NCBI RefSeq assembly: GCF_024666615.1
Contig: NZ_CP088297.1
Location: 3,948,501-4,012,500 of the forward strand
DNA from: Aquabacterium sp. J223
GTDB lineage: Bacteria; Pseudomonadota; Gammaproteobacteria; Burkholderiales; Burkholderiaceae_C
Direction of reading: 5' to 3'
Length of the DNA: 64,000 bases
In this document: piece after piece, positions 19,038-28,664 of the stretch
Position numbering within the stretch: the stretch's first letter is position 1
Layout: each line of letters opens with the position of its first letter
Position numbers and translations under genes: made by a program
The notes under the pieces: generated by a model
Seen by the model: only the letters and a program-made list of their open reading frames with translations
Databases searched by the model: none
Told to the model about the DNA's origin: nothing

Positions 19038-19712
19038 TCAGGCGAGCAGGCGCTCGACCCAGGCCGCCAGCCCGTCCGCCACTTCCGCCGTCACGTCCGA
19101 CGCGGTGCGGCCGGACCGCACGGGCACCTGGAAGCCATGGTCCGCGTCGGCCACCGCCAACAGGCCGGCCTTCGGCCCGAGGGATGCGAGCAGGCCGGAG
19201 ATCAGGGCGGGGTCCGCCAGCTTGTCCCGCGTGCCCTGCACGAACAGCATCGGCACCGTCACCCGGGCCAGGTGGTCGCCGCGTGCGGTGGCGGGCTGCC
19301 CGGCGGGGTGCAGCGGGAAGCCGAGGAAGGCCAGGCCGGCCACCTGCGGCAGCGGCGACACCGCCTGGGCCTGCGAGGTCATGCGGCCGCCGAAGGACTT
19401 GCCGCCGGCGACCAGCGGCAGCCCGGTGGCGGCCGCGGCCGCGGCACACGCGGCCCGCACCGCGGCCTGCGCGGTGGCCGGTGCATCGGGCCGCTTCGAG
19501 CCCCGCTCCATGGATGGGAACTGGAAGCGCAGCGTGGCGACCCGGCGCTCGGCCAGCCGCTGTGCCATGTCGTGCAGGAAGGGGTGGTGCATGCCGGCGC
19601 CGGCGCCGTGTGCCATGACGTAGCAGGCCTTCGAGGCCCGCGGCAGCGTCAACAGCGCGGAGACGGACGAACCGTCCTCCAGGGCGACGGGAAGGGGTCG
19701 TTCCTGTGTCAT
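19038..19712 (-). CDS. Small alpha/beta hydrolase (KANL3/Tex30-like)
   Basis: A 224-residue alpha/beta hydrolase. The oxyanion region is MAHGAGAGMHHPF, the nucleophile motif is GGKSFGGRMTSQ, the acid lies in FVQGTRDKLAD and the base in VADADHGFQVP. This pattern fits the KANL3/Tex30-like hydrolases often annotated as dienelactone-hydrolase relatives. It lies 17 bases downstream of the ligD reading frame on the same strand and may be co-transcribed with it. No link to DNA repair is evident. Confidence 0.82.
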   Translation of the reverse strand: MTQERPLPVALEDGSSVSALLTLPRASKACYVMAHGAGAGMHHPFLHDMAQRLAERRVATLRFQFPSMERGSKRPDAPATAQAAVRAACAAAAAATGLPLVAGGKSFGGRMTSQAQAVSPLPQVAGLAFLGFPLHPAGQPATARGDHLARVTVPMLFVQGTRDKLADPALISGLLASLGPKAGLLAVADADHGFQVPVRSGRTASDVTAEVADGLAAWVERLLA

Positions 19713-19729
19713 GAGCGGGTGAAGGCGCC

Positions 19730-22700
19730 TCAAGCTGCCAGCGCGCGGAGGGCCTTGGTGAGCGTCTGCCGGCAATGCCAGTAGCCCTGCCAGGGATCGT
19801 CCTTCCGGAAGGACAGGTACTCGCGCGCGGTGGCGATCGTCCACTGCGAGCCGCCCTTGACCTCGTGCAGCTGCTCCCAGGCGATGGGCATGGACACGCC
19901 CATGCCGGGGCGTGCGCGGGCCGAGAAGGCGGCCGCCGTGGTCTGCCCATGGCCGTTGCGCAGGTAGTCGATGAAGATCCTGCCCACCCGGTTGGTGCCG
20001 CCGCTCTTGGCCACGAAACGCTGCGGGATGACGCGGGCCATGTGCTGCACCACCGACTGGGTGAACGCCTTGACCGCGTCGTAGTCCAGCTTCGGGGTCA
20101 GCGGCACGACGACGTGCAGCCCCTTGCCGCCGCTGGTCTTGAGCCAGCTCTGCAGGCCGAGTTCGGTCAGCATCGTGCGCGTCAGCAGCGCCGCCTCCTG
20201 CAGCATCGGCCAGGTGACGCCCTCGCCGGGGTCGAGGTCGAGGATGAACCGGTCGGGCTGGTCGATGCGCCGGACGACCGAGTTCCAGGTGTGGAACTCC
20301 ACCGTGTTCATCTGTGCCGCCGCCACCAGCGACTCGGCCGAGTCGACCGCCAGCAGGGCCGAGTGGCCCGGCCAGAGCGCCGGGTCCAGTTCCTTCAGGC
20401 CCGGCATCCTGGTCTCGGGGTGCTTCTGGAAGAACAGCTCGCCGGTAATGCCGGTCGGCGCGCGCACCAGCGACACCGGCCGGTCCTTCAGGTGCGGCAG
20501 CATCCAGTCGGCGATGCCCTCGTAGTAGCGCACCAGGTCCACCTTGCGGAAGCCGGTGGATGGGTCGATGACCCGCTCGGGGTGGGTGACCTTGACCGAG
20601 GGCCGCTCGGGGACCGCGCCGGGCATGGCGCCGGGGGCGGCGCCGGCGCGCTCCCGGACGATGAGGCCGGCCGGCTTGTCGTCGCGCACGCCGCGGAACA
20701 CCGCATGCCGGACGTGCCCCTCGGATGTCCATTCCGAGAACGCCACCTCCACCACGGTGGTCGGCCGCACCCACCGCTGCGCGCCCCTGGCCCGCCGCGA
20801 CCACCGGCCGGGCTTCACGGTCTGCGGGTCCACCGGCGGCGTGTCGACTTCCAGGGGGCGAGCAGCGCGTGCAGCCGGCGGCCCGTGGCGGTGTCCCAGC
20901 CGGTGCCGACCGACCCGCCATGGCGCAGCCGCCCGCCCTCGTGGTAGCCGAGCAGCAGCGCGCCCACCTCGTCCTTCGTGCCCGTGCGGTCGGTGAAGCC
21001 GATGACGACGAACTCCTGCCGGTGCTGGCACTTGAGCTTGAGCCAGCTCTCGGTGCGGCCCGCGACGTAGGGCGCGTCGGCCCGCTTGACCATCACGCCC
21101 TCGAGGCCCATCTGGCAGGCGGCGCTCAGCATCTCGTCCGGCGGCGCGTCGAACGCCTGGCTGAAACGCACCTTGTCGAAGGTGCGGTCCTTGAACACCG
21201 CCTGCAGCAGGGACCGGCGGCTGGCCAGCGGCACGGCGCGCAGGTCCTGTCCGTCGAGGAAGGGCGCATCGAACAGGAACAGCTCGATGTCCTTCGTGTT
21301 CGTGTTGTCGATGGCGTTCTGCAGCCGGTTGAAGTCGGGCACGCCGGCGTCGTTCAGCACCACGATCTCGCCGTCCAGCCAGCCGCTCTTCACGCCAAGC
21401 GCCGCGACGGCCTCGGCGATCGGCCGCAGCTTGTCCGTCCAGTCGTTGCCGTTGCGGGTGAAGAGCCGCACCTGGCCGCGGTCGATGCGGGCCAGCAGGC
21501 GGTAGCCGTCGAACTTGGTCTCCACCACCCAGTCGCCCGGCGGCACGGCGGTGACCAGCGTGGCGAGCTGCGGCGCCAGCGTCGGCGGCAGCGGCGCCTT
21601 CTTGGCCCGGCGCAGGTCGGGCGCGGTGTCGGCCGAGGCGCGGCCCTCGGTCGGCGGACTGCCGCGCGGCTCCCGCTGCTCGACGAGTCCCAGCGGCTTC
21701 TCGACCACGCTGTCGGGCAGGGCCGTGATGACGTCGTACTCGGCCGTCGGCCGCGCCCAGGCGTCGCCCCGCTTCTTGAAGAGCAGCCACTGGTCCTGCT
21801 TCTTCTCGCCCGGCTTGGAGATGCGCACCAGCTCCCACAGGCCCGCCAGCTTCTGGCCGTGCAGGTGGAAGATCAGCTTGCCCTTGGCCAGGCCGTCGCG
21901 CGGGTCCCCCACCGGCGACCAGGTGCCGCGGTCCCAGACGATGACCGTGCCGCCGCCGTACTCGCCCTTCGGGATCGTGCCTTCGAAGGTGTTGTAGCCG
22001 AGCGGGTGGTCCTCGACGTGGATGGCCATCTGCTTGAGCGCCGGGTCGAACGACGGCCCCTTGGGCACCGCCCAGCTGAGCATCACCCCGTCCAGTTCCA
22101 GCCGGACGTCGTAGTGCAGCCGCGAGGCCCAGTGCTTCTGGATGACGAACTGCAGCGGCCGCGGCCCGTCGCCGGCCGCCGGCGGCACGGTGCCGACCGG
22201 CTCGGCGGTCTTCTTGAAGTCGCGCTTCTGGTTGTAGCGCGACAGCGGCTTGTCCTCCGGTGGGGCCGGCACCGGCGTGGCGGGCTTGGTGGTCTTGGCG
22301 GTCTTCCGGGTCGCCGCCCTGCCCGCCGGGCGGCCGCCGGTGGTCCGCAGCGTCACCTCGGCCCACACGGGCGCGTGGTCGCTGGCGTTCTCGCGGCCGC
22401 GCTCCTCGCGGTCGACGCCGGCGTCGACGACCTCCAGCGCCGGGCTGACGAGGATGTGGTCGATGCGCAGGCCGGCGTCGCGCTCCCAGCGCTGGCGCCG
22501 GTAGTCCCAGAAGGTGTACGGGGTCGACGTCGGGTGCACCGCCTTCAGCGCGTCGGTCCAGCCCTGGGACAGGAGGCGGCCGAAGGCCTGCCGCGCCTCG
22601 GGCTGCAGCAGCGCGTTGTCGCGCCACGTGTCGGGCTTGTAGATGTCGGCGTCGGTCGGCACGACGTTCCAGTCGCCCAGCAGGACCACCGGCTGGCCCG

Positions 22701-23112
22701 ACGCCCACAGTTCCTCGGCGCGCTGCCGCAGGCGCTCGAACCAGCGCAGCTTGTGATCGAACTTGGGGCCCGGCTGCGGGTTGCCGTTGGGCAGGTAGAG
22801 GCAGCCGAACAGCACCCCATGGATCGCGGCCTCGACGTACCGGGCCTCCTTGTCCTTCGGGTCGCCCGGCAGCGCGGTGACCACCGGCAGCGGCGGGTGC
22901 CCCCGGCTCAGCAGCGCGACGCCGTTCCACAACCGCTGGCCGACGACCACGGCGTCGTAGCCCGCCTCCTTCAAGGCCGCGGCCGGGAAGCCGGCCGTCG
23001 GCGTCTTCAGCTCCTGCAGCGCGACGACGTCCGGCCGCTTCCGTGCCAGCCAGTCCAGCAGCAGGTCCAGCCGCTTGGTGACGTTGTTGAGGTTCCAGGT
23101 CGCGATCCGCAC
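19730..23112 (-). pseudogene. ligD: ExoIII-LigD fusion (exonuclease III + phosphoesterase + ATP ligase + polymerase), one frameshift
   Basis: As read, the first frame covers 23112-20815 (765 residues) and the polymerase part continues in another frame to 19730. Restoring one base to the G5 run at 20854-20858 gives a single product of about 1127 residues. Residues 1-255 are an exonuclease III domain (Glu34 in LQELK, Asp147/Asn149 in GDWN, His246 in SDHAPVW). Residues about 290-460 are the LigD 3'-phosphoesterase (His327, His333, Asp335, Arg337, His365). Residues about 500-790 are the ATP ligase, with nucleophilic Lys533 in TKFDG. The last 300 residues are the primase-polymerase (LDLDPGEG, SGGKGLHVVVPL). 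The split falls within the ligase OB-fold, so two separate natural proteins are unlikely. ExoIII is not a usual LigD domain. Confidence 0.85.
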
Positions 23113-23152
23113 GGTCGTCGGCTCAGGCGTGGGTGGGCCGGTGGGCGACCGA

Positions 23153-24827
23153 TCAGCGCCGACTTCGAAGCGCTTCGGTCAAGGCCCCGCGCAGCTGATC
23201 GGCCGTGTGCGGCTTCATCAGCAGCTTCGCGTCGGTTCGGGCCAGTCGTTCGGGGGGCACCGACGTAGCCCGACGTCAGCAGCACCGGCAGCGAGGGTCG
23301 CCAGGCCTTGAGGGCGTCGCGCAGCTGCAGGCCGTCCAGCGCGCCGGGCATCAGGACGTCGGACAGCACCACGTCGATGTCGTCATCGGCCTTCGCCCTG
23401 GTCAACGCTTCGTCGCCGCTGCGGGCGGTGTGGCAGCGACAGCCCAGCGCGCCCAGCAGCGCACACGTGGCGGAGGCCACCTCGACATCGTCGTCGACCA
23501 CCAGCACGGTCGGCCGCAACGTTCGCAGGTCACCGTCGTCTCCGACCGCCGCCGCCACCGCACCGACGGAGGCCACCGGGCCCTCGACGTGGTCCCGCGG
23601 CAGCGTCAGCACGAAGCAGGTCCCCGAGGGACTGGAGTGCCGCAGCCACACCTCGCCGCCGGACTGCCGGACGAAGCCATAGACCTGGCTCAGGCCCAGA
23701 CCCGTGCCCTTGCCCTGGGCCGCCTTGGTGGAGAAAAACGGCTCGAACACCCGGGCCGCGACCTGTTCGGTCATGCCGTGGCCGGTGTCCGTCACCGCGA
23801 TGCTGACGGCGTCGACCCGGCCGTTCGCCTCACTGCCCGGCACGTTGCTCACCTCGATGGTGAGTTCGCCGCCGTGCGGCATCGCGTCGCGCGCATTGAT
23901 GGCCAGGTTGAGCAGCGCCACCTCCAACTGGGTGGCGTCGGCACGCACCGGCCACACGTCGTGCGGCATCCTGAGGTGCACCACGATGTCGTCGCGCAGC
24001 GAGCGCTCCAGCAACGGCTTGAGCGCGAGCAGCACATGGCTCACGTCCAGCCGCTGGGCGACGAGCGGCTGGCGGCTGGCGAAGGCGAGCAGCTGCTGCG
24101 TCAGCCGGGCGCCACGCTCGGTGGTGCGCCGAATGAGTTCGAGCGGCCGTTGCGCCAGCTCGGGCTGGTGGCGTTGCCGCTCCAGGAGCGCGGTGCTCGA
24201 CGAGATGACCTGCAGCAGGTTGTTGAAGTCGTGCGCCACGCCCCCGGTGAGCTGGCCCACCGCCTCCAGGCGCTGGGACTGCACCAGTGCCTTCTCGGCG
24301 ACCTGCAGGTCGCGCAGGGCCGCCTCCAGTTCGGCCGTGCGCTGGCGAACCGCCTCCTCGAGCTTCTGGGCCGACTGCTCGAGCGCTGCCATGTGGTCAC
24401 GCAGCAGGTACTGGCGTTCGCGCGTCCGCCTGGAGGCGAACAGCGCGGCGCGCATCGTCTCCACCCGCAGCGGGCGCTCCAGCAGGGTCACGTTGCCCAG
24501 CGGCCGCAGCGCCTGCCAGCGCTCCGCCAGCCGCTGGGACGCGTTCGCGAACGTGAGCACGATCACCGGGATGTCGGACCACCGTGGCTGCTCGCGCAGG
24601 CAACGCGCCATCGCGTCCATGCGCTCGTGCAGCGCCTCCTCGCTGACCACCACGGCGGTGACGGCCGCCGCCTCGATGTCCCGGCAGAAGGAGACCGTGT
24701 CGGCCACCACGCGCCAGTCGAACGTGGCTGCGCGGCAGACCAGGCCGATGACGCTCGCATCGACCTCCTGCCGCGTCCACACGAGGACGGTGCCGCCCGA
24801 CTCCTTAGGGTGCTCCAGCATGGTCAT
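23153..24827 (-). CDS. Hybrid sensor histidine kinase with C-terminal receiver (3' frameshift)
   Basis: About 557 residues after correction. Residues 10-130 resemble a degenerate receiver domain, followed by a coiled coil (about 140-185). The phosphoacceptor is His199 in GGVAHDFNNLLQVI, and the ATPase N, G1 and G2 boxes are LNLAINARDAMP, VTDTGHGM and GKGTGLGLSQ. The C-terminal receiver has VLVVDDD and the phospho-Asp in VVLSDVLMPG. Near its end the G6 run at 23252-23257 has one base too many. With five, the receiver ends normally (LLMKPHTADQLRGAL) at the stop 23153-23155. Uncorrected, the frame runs into the ligD gene to 23007. No transmembrane segment. Start overlaps the kaiC-like gene by 23 bases. 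Confidence 0.85.
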
Positions 24828-26277
24828 GGCGCGCCACCTCGTGGCCGACGGGTGCCAGGGCGCCGTGCTGCAGCCGGTTCAGCTCGATGCGCACACCACC
24901 GTCGGCGAAGGCGAACCGGTGGACGCCCACTTGATGGCTGCCGTTGCGCTTCTTGACGACCGTGATGGCCTTGCCGATCTGGCCCTCGGACTCGAAGAAC
25001 CGCATGAGCACCAGCGTGTCGCTCAGGAACGAGAGGTCGATCGGGTTCTCCACGCTGCCGACCACGCCCTTCTGCGCCAGGATCAGCAGCACCACCACGC
25101 CCTGGTTCGACAGGTAGGTCAGCAGCTCGTGCATCTGCAGCATGAGCGCGCGCTCCTCGGGCATCGTCTCCAGGTAGGAGTTCATGCTGTCGATGACCAC
25201 CACCCGGGCATCGTGGTCCTCCACCTGGCGGCGCACCTTCCAGACGAACTCGCCAGGCGAGATGCGCGACGGGTTGGCCCGTTCCCAGTGCAGCTTGCCG
25301 GCGTGCACCTGGTTGTCGAAGTCCAGCCCCAGCGCACGCGCCCGCTGCAGCACGCTCTCGTCGGACTCGTCGAAGGAGAAGCAGGCCGCGTGATGCCCGC
25401 GCCGGGTGGCCGCGACGAGGCAGTGCATGGCCAGCGACGACTTGCCGACGCCCGAGGGACCGATGAGCATCGTCGTGCTGCCCCGACCGAGGCCACCGCC
25501 CAGGAGGTGGTCGAGCGCCTCCACCCCCGTCGTCTCGTCGGAGGGCTCGAAATCGCGGCGGTGCTCGTCGGCGATGAGGCTGGGGAACACCAGCAGTTCA
25601 CCGCGCTGGATGACGAAGTCATGCCAGCCGCTCTGGAAATCCGCACCGCGCAGCTTGACGACGCGCAGCCGCCGCCGCGCCGCGCCGTACTGGCGCTCGA
25701 TCATCTCGAGCGACACCACGCCGTGGACCAAGGCCTGCAGGTCGTATTCGTCCGGGTCCGAGGTGTCGCTCAGCAGCAGCGCCGTGGCGCCGGACGACTG
25801 CAGGTGGTGGCGCAGCGCCATCACCTGGCGCCGGTAGCGCATGGCGTCTTCGGCCATCAGCCGCATCTCGGCCATGCTGTCCACCACGACGCGCCTCGGC
25901 CGCGCCGCCTGGATGCGCTCCACGATCTCGGCCACCGTGCTGCCCAGGCCGAACTCGCCGCTGGCGAAGATGCTCTGCTGCCGCTCCAGCCGCTCCTCGG
26001 TGAGGCGGATCTCCACCACCTCGACGCCCGTCAGGTCCCAGCCATGACTGGCCGCGGTGGCTCGCAATTCCGCCGCCGTCTCGGACAACGTGACGTAGAG
26101 GCAGGCGTCGCCCTGCGCGGCGCCGTCGACCAGGAAGCGCAGGGCCAGCGTGGTCTTGCCGGTCCCCGGACGCCCTTCGACCAGGTGCACCCGCCCTGCA
26201 GGAAGGCCGCCTTTCAGGACGACGTCAAGCTCCGGAATGCCGGTCTTGACCCGGGGATGTGGTTGGACTAAAGCCAT
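24805..26277 (-). CDS. KaiC-like double RecA-domain ATPase
   Basis: A 490-residue protein with two RecA/KaiC domains. Walker A motifs are GRPGTGKT (residues 35-42) and GPSGVGKS (273-280). Walker B strands are RRVVVDSMAEM and ARVVVIDSMNSY, and acidic residues analogous to the KaiC catalytic pair occur at SET and DESDES. By my alignment the KaiC phosphosite pair (Ser431-Thr432) corresponds to Ser416-Phe417, so the clock-type double phosphorylation is probably absent. I chose the ATG at 26277 (MALVQPHP); an ATG at 26301 is possible. The overlapping downstream gene is a histidine kinase, so the pair is probably a signalling module and not a circadian clock. Confidence 0.88.
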   Translation of the reverse strand: MALVQPHPRVKTGIPELDVVLKGGLPAGRVHLVEGRPGTGKTTLALRFLVDGAAQGDACLYVTLSETAAELRATAASHGWDLTGVEVVEIRLTEERLERQQSIFASGEFGLGSTVAEIVERIQAARPRRVVVDSMAEMRLMAEDAMRYRRQVMALRHHLQSSGATALLLSDTSDPDEYDLQALVHGVVSLEMIERQYGAARRRLRVVKLRGADFQSGWHDFVIQRGELLVFPSLIADEHRRDFEPSDETTGVEALDHLLGGGLGRGSTTMLIGPSGVGKSSLAMHCLVAATRRGHHAACFSFDESDESVLQRARALGLDFDNQVHAGKLHWERANPSRISPGEFVWKVRRQVEDHDARVVVIDSMNSYLETMPEERALMLQMHELLTYLSNQGVVVLLILAQKGVVGSVENPIDLSFLSDTLVLMRFFESEGQIGKAITVVKKRNGSHQVGVHRFAFADGGVRIELNRLQHGALAPVGHEVARHDHAGAP

Positions 26278-26383
26278 GGCGCCCCCATGGGCAATGACCA
26301 TGCCCGACGGCGTCGACGCCGGGACGGGCCCGCTGGCCCGCTCCGACACCGTCGGTGGCGCCGCGCCGTGGCGGCCTGAGGAA

Positions 26384-27319
26384 TCAGGTGGCCGGCGTGT
26401 CCTTGAACAGCGCGTGCATCTGCTCGCGCAACCAGCCGACGGCCCCATCGCCATGGAAGCGCTTGTGCCAATGCTGGCGCAGCCGGAAGTGCGGCGATTC
26501 GAAGGGCAGAGGGTGGACCTCGATGTCGCGCGAACTCCTGAAGAACTGGGCGACTTCCCTCGGCACCACGGCGATCAGGTCGGACTGCGAGACGATCTCC
26601 AGCAGGCTGAGGAATCGCGACACCCGCAGCGGCACGTGACGCACGATCTTCTGCTCGGCCATGTGGCGCAGGATGATCTCCTGGCTGCGCCCGGGCGTCG
26701 ACACGTCGATGTGCGGCGCGGCCAGGAAGCGCTCCATCGTCAGTTCGTCGCCCACATGGGGGTTGCCGGGCTTGGCGATGACGACGAAATGGCTGGTGAA
26801 CAGCGCCTGCTGGAAGAAGTCGGCCCCGACCAGGTCGGGGTAGTGGCCCATCGCCAGGTCGATCTCGCCCGACGCCAGCTGCTGCTCCAGTTCCGCCGGC
26901 GTCGACGACACCACCCGAAGCCGCAGCCGCCGTCCCTGCGATCGCAGCACGCCGTCGATGCGCGGCACGAAGAAGCTCTCACCGACGTCGCTGGTGGCGA
27001 TGCGGAACTCCCTGCTGGACGCCTGCGGGTCGAAACTGGCCGGGCTGAGCAGGTCCGTGCGGATGCGCATGAGCACGTCGCGCACCGTGTCCTGCATGGC
27101 GATCGCCCGCGGCGTCGGCTCCATGCCGGAACTGACGCGGATGAACAGCGGGTCCTCGAACGCGTTGCGCATGCGCAGCAGCGCGTAGCTGGCGGACGGC
27201 TGGCTCATGCCCAGCTCGCGGCCGGCGGCCGTCACGCTGCGGTGGCGCAGCATGGCCTCGAAGAAGACGAGCAGGTTGAGGTCGACTTGCCGGACATCCA
27301 ATTTTCTGATCCCAGCCAT
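26384..27319 (-). CDS. LysR-family regulator of the gentisate operon
   Basis: A 311-residue LysR protein. The winged helix is near the N-terminus (VDLNLLVFFEAMLRHRSVTAAGRELGMSQPSASYALLRM, cited only for its position, residues about 9-48), followed by the periplasmic-binding-like effector domain. ATGs at 27319 and 27328 are both possible and neither has a good ribosome site. It is divergent from a 3-hydroxybenzoate 6-hydroxylase gene, with a T-N11-A-type palindrome at 27340-27361 between them. LysR proteins in this position usually activate the divergent catabolic genes with the aromatic substrate as inducer. Confidence 0.9.
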   Translation of the reverse strand: MAGIRKLDVRQVDLNLLVFFEAMLRHRSVTAAGRELGMSQPSASYALLRMRNAFEDPLFIRVSSGMEPTPRAIAMQDTVRDVLMRIRTDLLSPASFDPQASSREFRIATSDVGESFFVPRIDGVLRSQGRRLRLRVVSSTPAELEQQLASGEIDLAMGHYPDLVGADFFQQALFTSHFVVIAKPGNPHVGDELTMERFLAAPHIDVSTPGRSQEIILRHMAEQKIVRHVPLRVSRFLSLLEIVSQSDLIAVVPREVAQFFRSSRDIEVHPLPFESPHFRLRQHWHKRFHGDGAVGWLREQMHALFKDTPAT

Positions 27320-27339
27320 CCAGCGCATGTGATTGACCG

Positions 27340-27361
27340 ATGATTTTGCGGCCGCAATCAT
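27340..27361. promoter_or_regulatory. Probable LysR binding site
   Basis: A near-perfect 22-base inverted repeat: ATGA ... TCAT arms around the perfect 12-base palindrome TTGCGGCCGCAA (27346-27357), with one extra T in the left arm. It contains the ATT-N10-AAT arrangement typical of LysR sites and lies between the divergent lysR and hydroxylase genes. Confidence 0.65.
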
Positions 27362-27413
27362 CCCGTCGACAGGCGTAGTTGCCAGGAGCCGGCGACGCCA
27401 CCAGAACGGAGAC

Positions 27414-28664
27414 ATGCATTCGATGAACGGCCACGACAAACCGGTGCTCATCGTGGGCGGCGGGCTCGGCGGGCTCGGCACGGCGCTGGCGCTCGCGCAG
27501 GCGGGCCTGCCGGTCCACGTGCTCGAGCAGGCGCGCGAGATCTCGCCCATCGGCTACGGCATCCAGCTGGGGCCCAACGTGTTCAAGGTCTTCGACCGCC
27601 TGGGCGTCACGCCGGCGGTGCGGGCGGCCTGCGACTACCCCGCGGCGCTGGTGATGCCCGACGTGACCACCGGCGAGGTGCTGATGCGCATCCCGCTGGC
27701 CACCGAGGCGTACCGGCAGCGCTTCAAGGCCCCGTACGTGGTCATTCACCGCTCGACCATCCACGACATCCTGCTCGACGCCTGCCGGCGCCAGCCGGGC
27801 ATCCGCCTGACGGTCAACGCCGCCGTCGTGGACGTGCACGACGGCGGGCCCTCCGGCGTGCGGGCCGTCACCGCCGACGGCGTGCAGCACGAGGGCTGCG
27901 CGCTGGTCGGTGCCGACGGCGTCAAGAGCCGCATCCGCAACCTCATCGGTCCCGACGGGCCGGCACGGGACACCGGCTACGTGGCCCACCGCACCATCCT
28001 GCCGATGGCCGCCGCGCCGCGCGACCTGCGCCACCTCGACGAGGTGGCGTTGTGGTCGGGCCCCGGCTACCACGTCGTGCACTACCCGCTTCAGCACGGC
28101 GAGCTGTTCAACGTCGTCGCGGTGTTCCGCAACCCGGCCCCCGGCGTGGACGACCCCGCCCGGTACGAGGCGCAGGTCAAGGCGATCTACGCCAACGTGC
28201 ACCCGGCGCTGAAGAACGTGCTGGCGCTGATGGACCTGGAGAAGCGCTGGCCGCTGACCGACCGCGACCCCTTCCGTCCCTGGCACCGCGGCCGGGTGGC
28301 CCTGCTCGGCGACGCCGCCCACCCCACCCTGCAGTCCTATGCGCAGGGCGCCGGCATGGCGCTCGAGGACGCGGTGTGCCTGGCCGACCAGGTGCGCGAC
28401 AGCGGGGGCGACTTCGAGCGCGCCTTCGCCGACTACGCCCGCCGCCGCCTGGTGCGCTGCGCGCGCATCCAGCTCGGCTCGCGGGAGCTGTGGGAGTTCT
28501 ATCACGCCGAGGGCATCGCCCGCGAGGCCCGCGACGCGGCCCTGGCCGAGCGCACCGAGGCGGACTTCTACCGCTGCCTGGACTGGATCTGGAACGGCGA
28601 CGCGTCGCCGCAGCCGGGGTCGACGACACGTTCGAGCCGGCCGGCGGCGGAGGCCGCGCGATGA
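27414..28664 (+). CDS. 3-Hydroxybenzoate 6-monooxygenase-type FAD hydroxylase
   Basis: A 416-residue group A flavoprotein hydroxylase. The N-terminal motif is VLIVGGGLGGLGTALAL, with GIQLGPNVF, the GADGVKS motif and the FAD motif VALLGDAAHPTLQSYAQGAG. This subfamily makes gentisate from 3-hydroxybenzoate with NADH and oxygen. Two ATGs are close, at 27414 and 27423; GGAG at 27408 is better spaced for the second. The gene overlaps the gentisate dioxygenase start as ATGA (28661-28664), which strongly supports the assignment. Salicylate 5-hydroxylation by a single-component enzyme is a less likely alternative. Confidence 0.88.
   Translation: MHSMNGHDKPVLIVGGGLGGLGTALALAQAGLPVHVLEQAREISPIGYGIQLGPNVFKVFDRLGVTPAVRAACDYPAALVMPDVTTGEVLMRIPLATEAYRQRFKAPYVVIHRSTIHDILLDACRRQPGIRLTVNAAVVDVHDGGPSGVRAVTADGVQHEGCALVGADGVKSRIRNLIGPDGPARDTGYVAHRTILPMAAAPRDLRHLDEVALWSGPGYHVVHYPLQHGELFNVVAVFRNPAPGVDDPARYEAQVKAIYANVHPALKNVLALMDLEKRWPLTDRDPFRPWHRGRVALLGDAAHPTLQSYAQGAGMALEDAVCLADQVRDSGGDFERAFADYARRRLVRCARIQLGSRELWEFYHAEGIAREARDAALAERTEADFYRCLDWIWNGDASPQPGSTTRSSRPAAEAAR

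Noticed and set aside
20815-21000. Natural separation of LigD into ligase and polymerase proteins
   Set aside because: The break lies within the conserved OB-fold of the ligase and a single base restores continuity.
20725-23268. 847-residue open frame on the plus strand opposite ligD
   Set aside because: It is a mirror frame of the ligD domains and shows no domain of its own.
24805-26277. Circadian clock KaiC
   Set aside because: No kaiA or kaiB nearby and the Ser-Thr phosphosite pair is not conserved; treated as a KaiC-like signalling ATPase.
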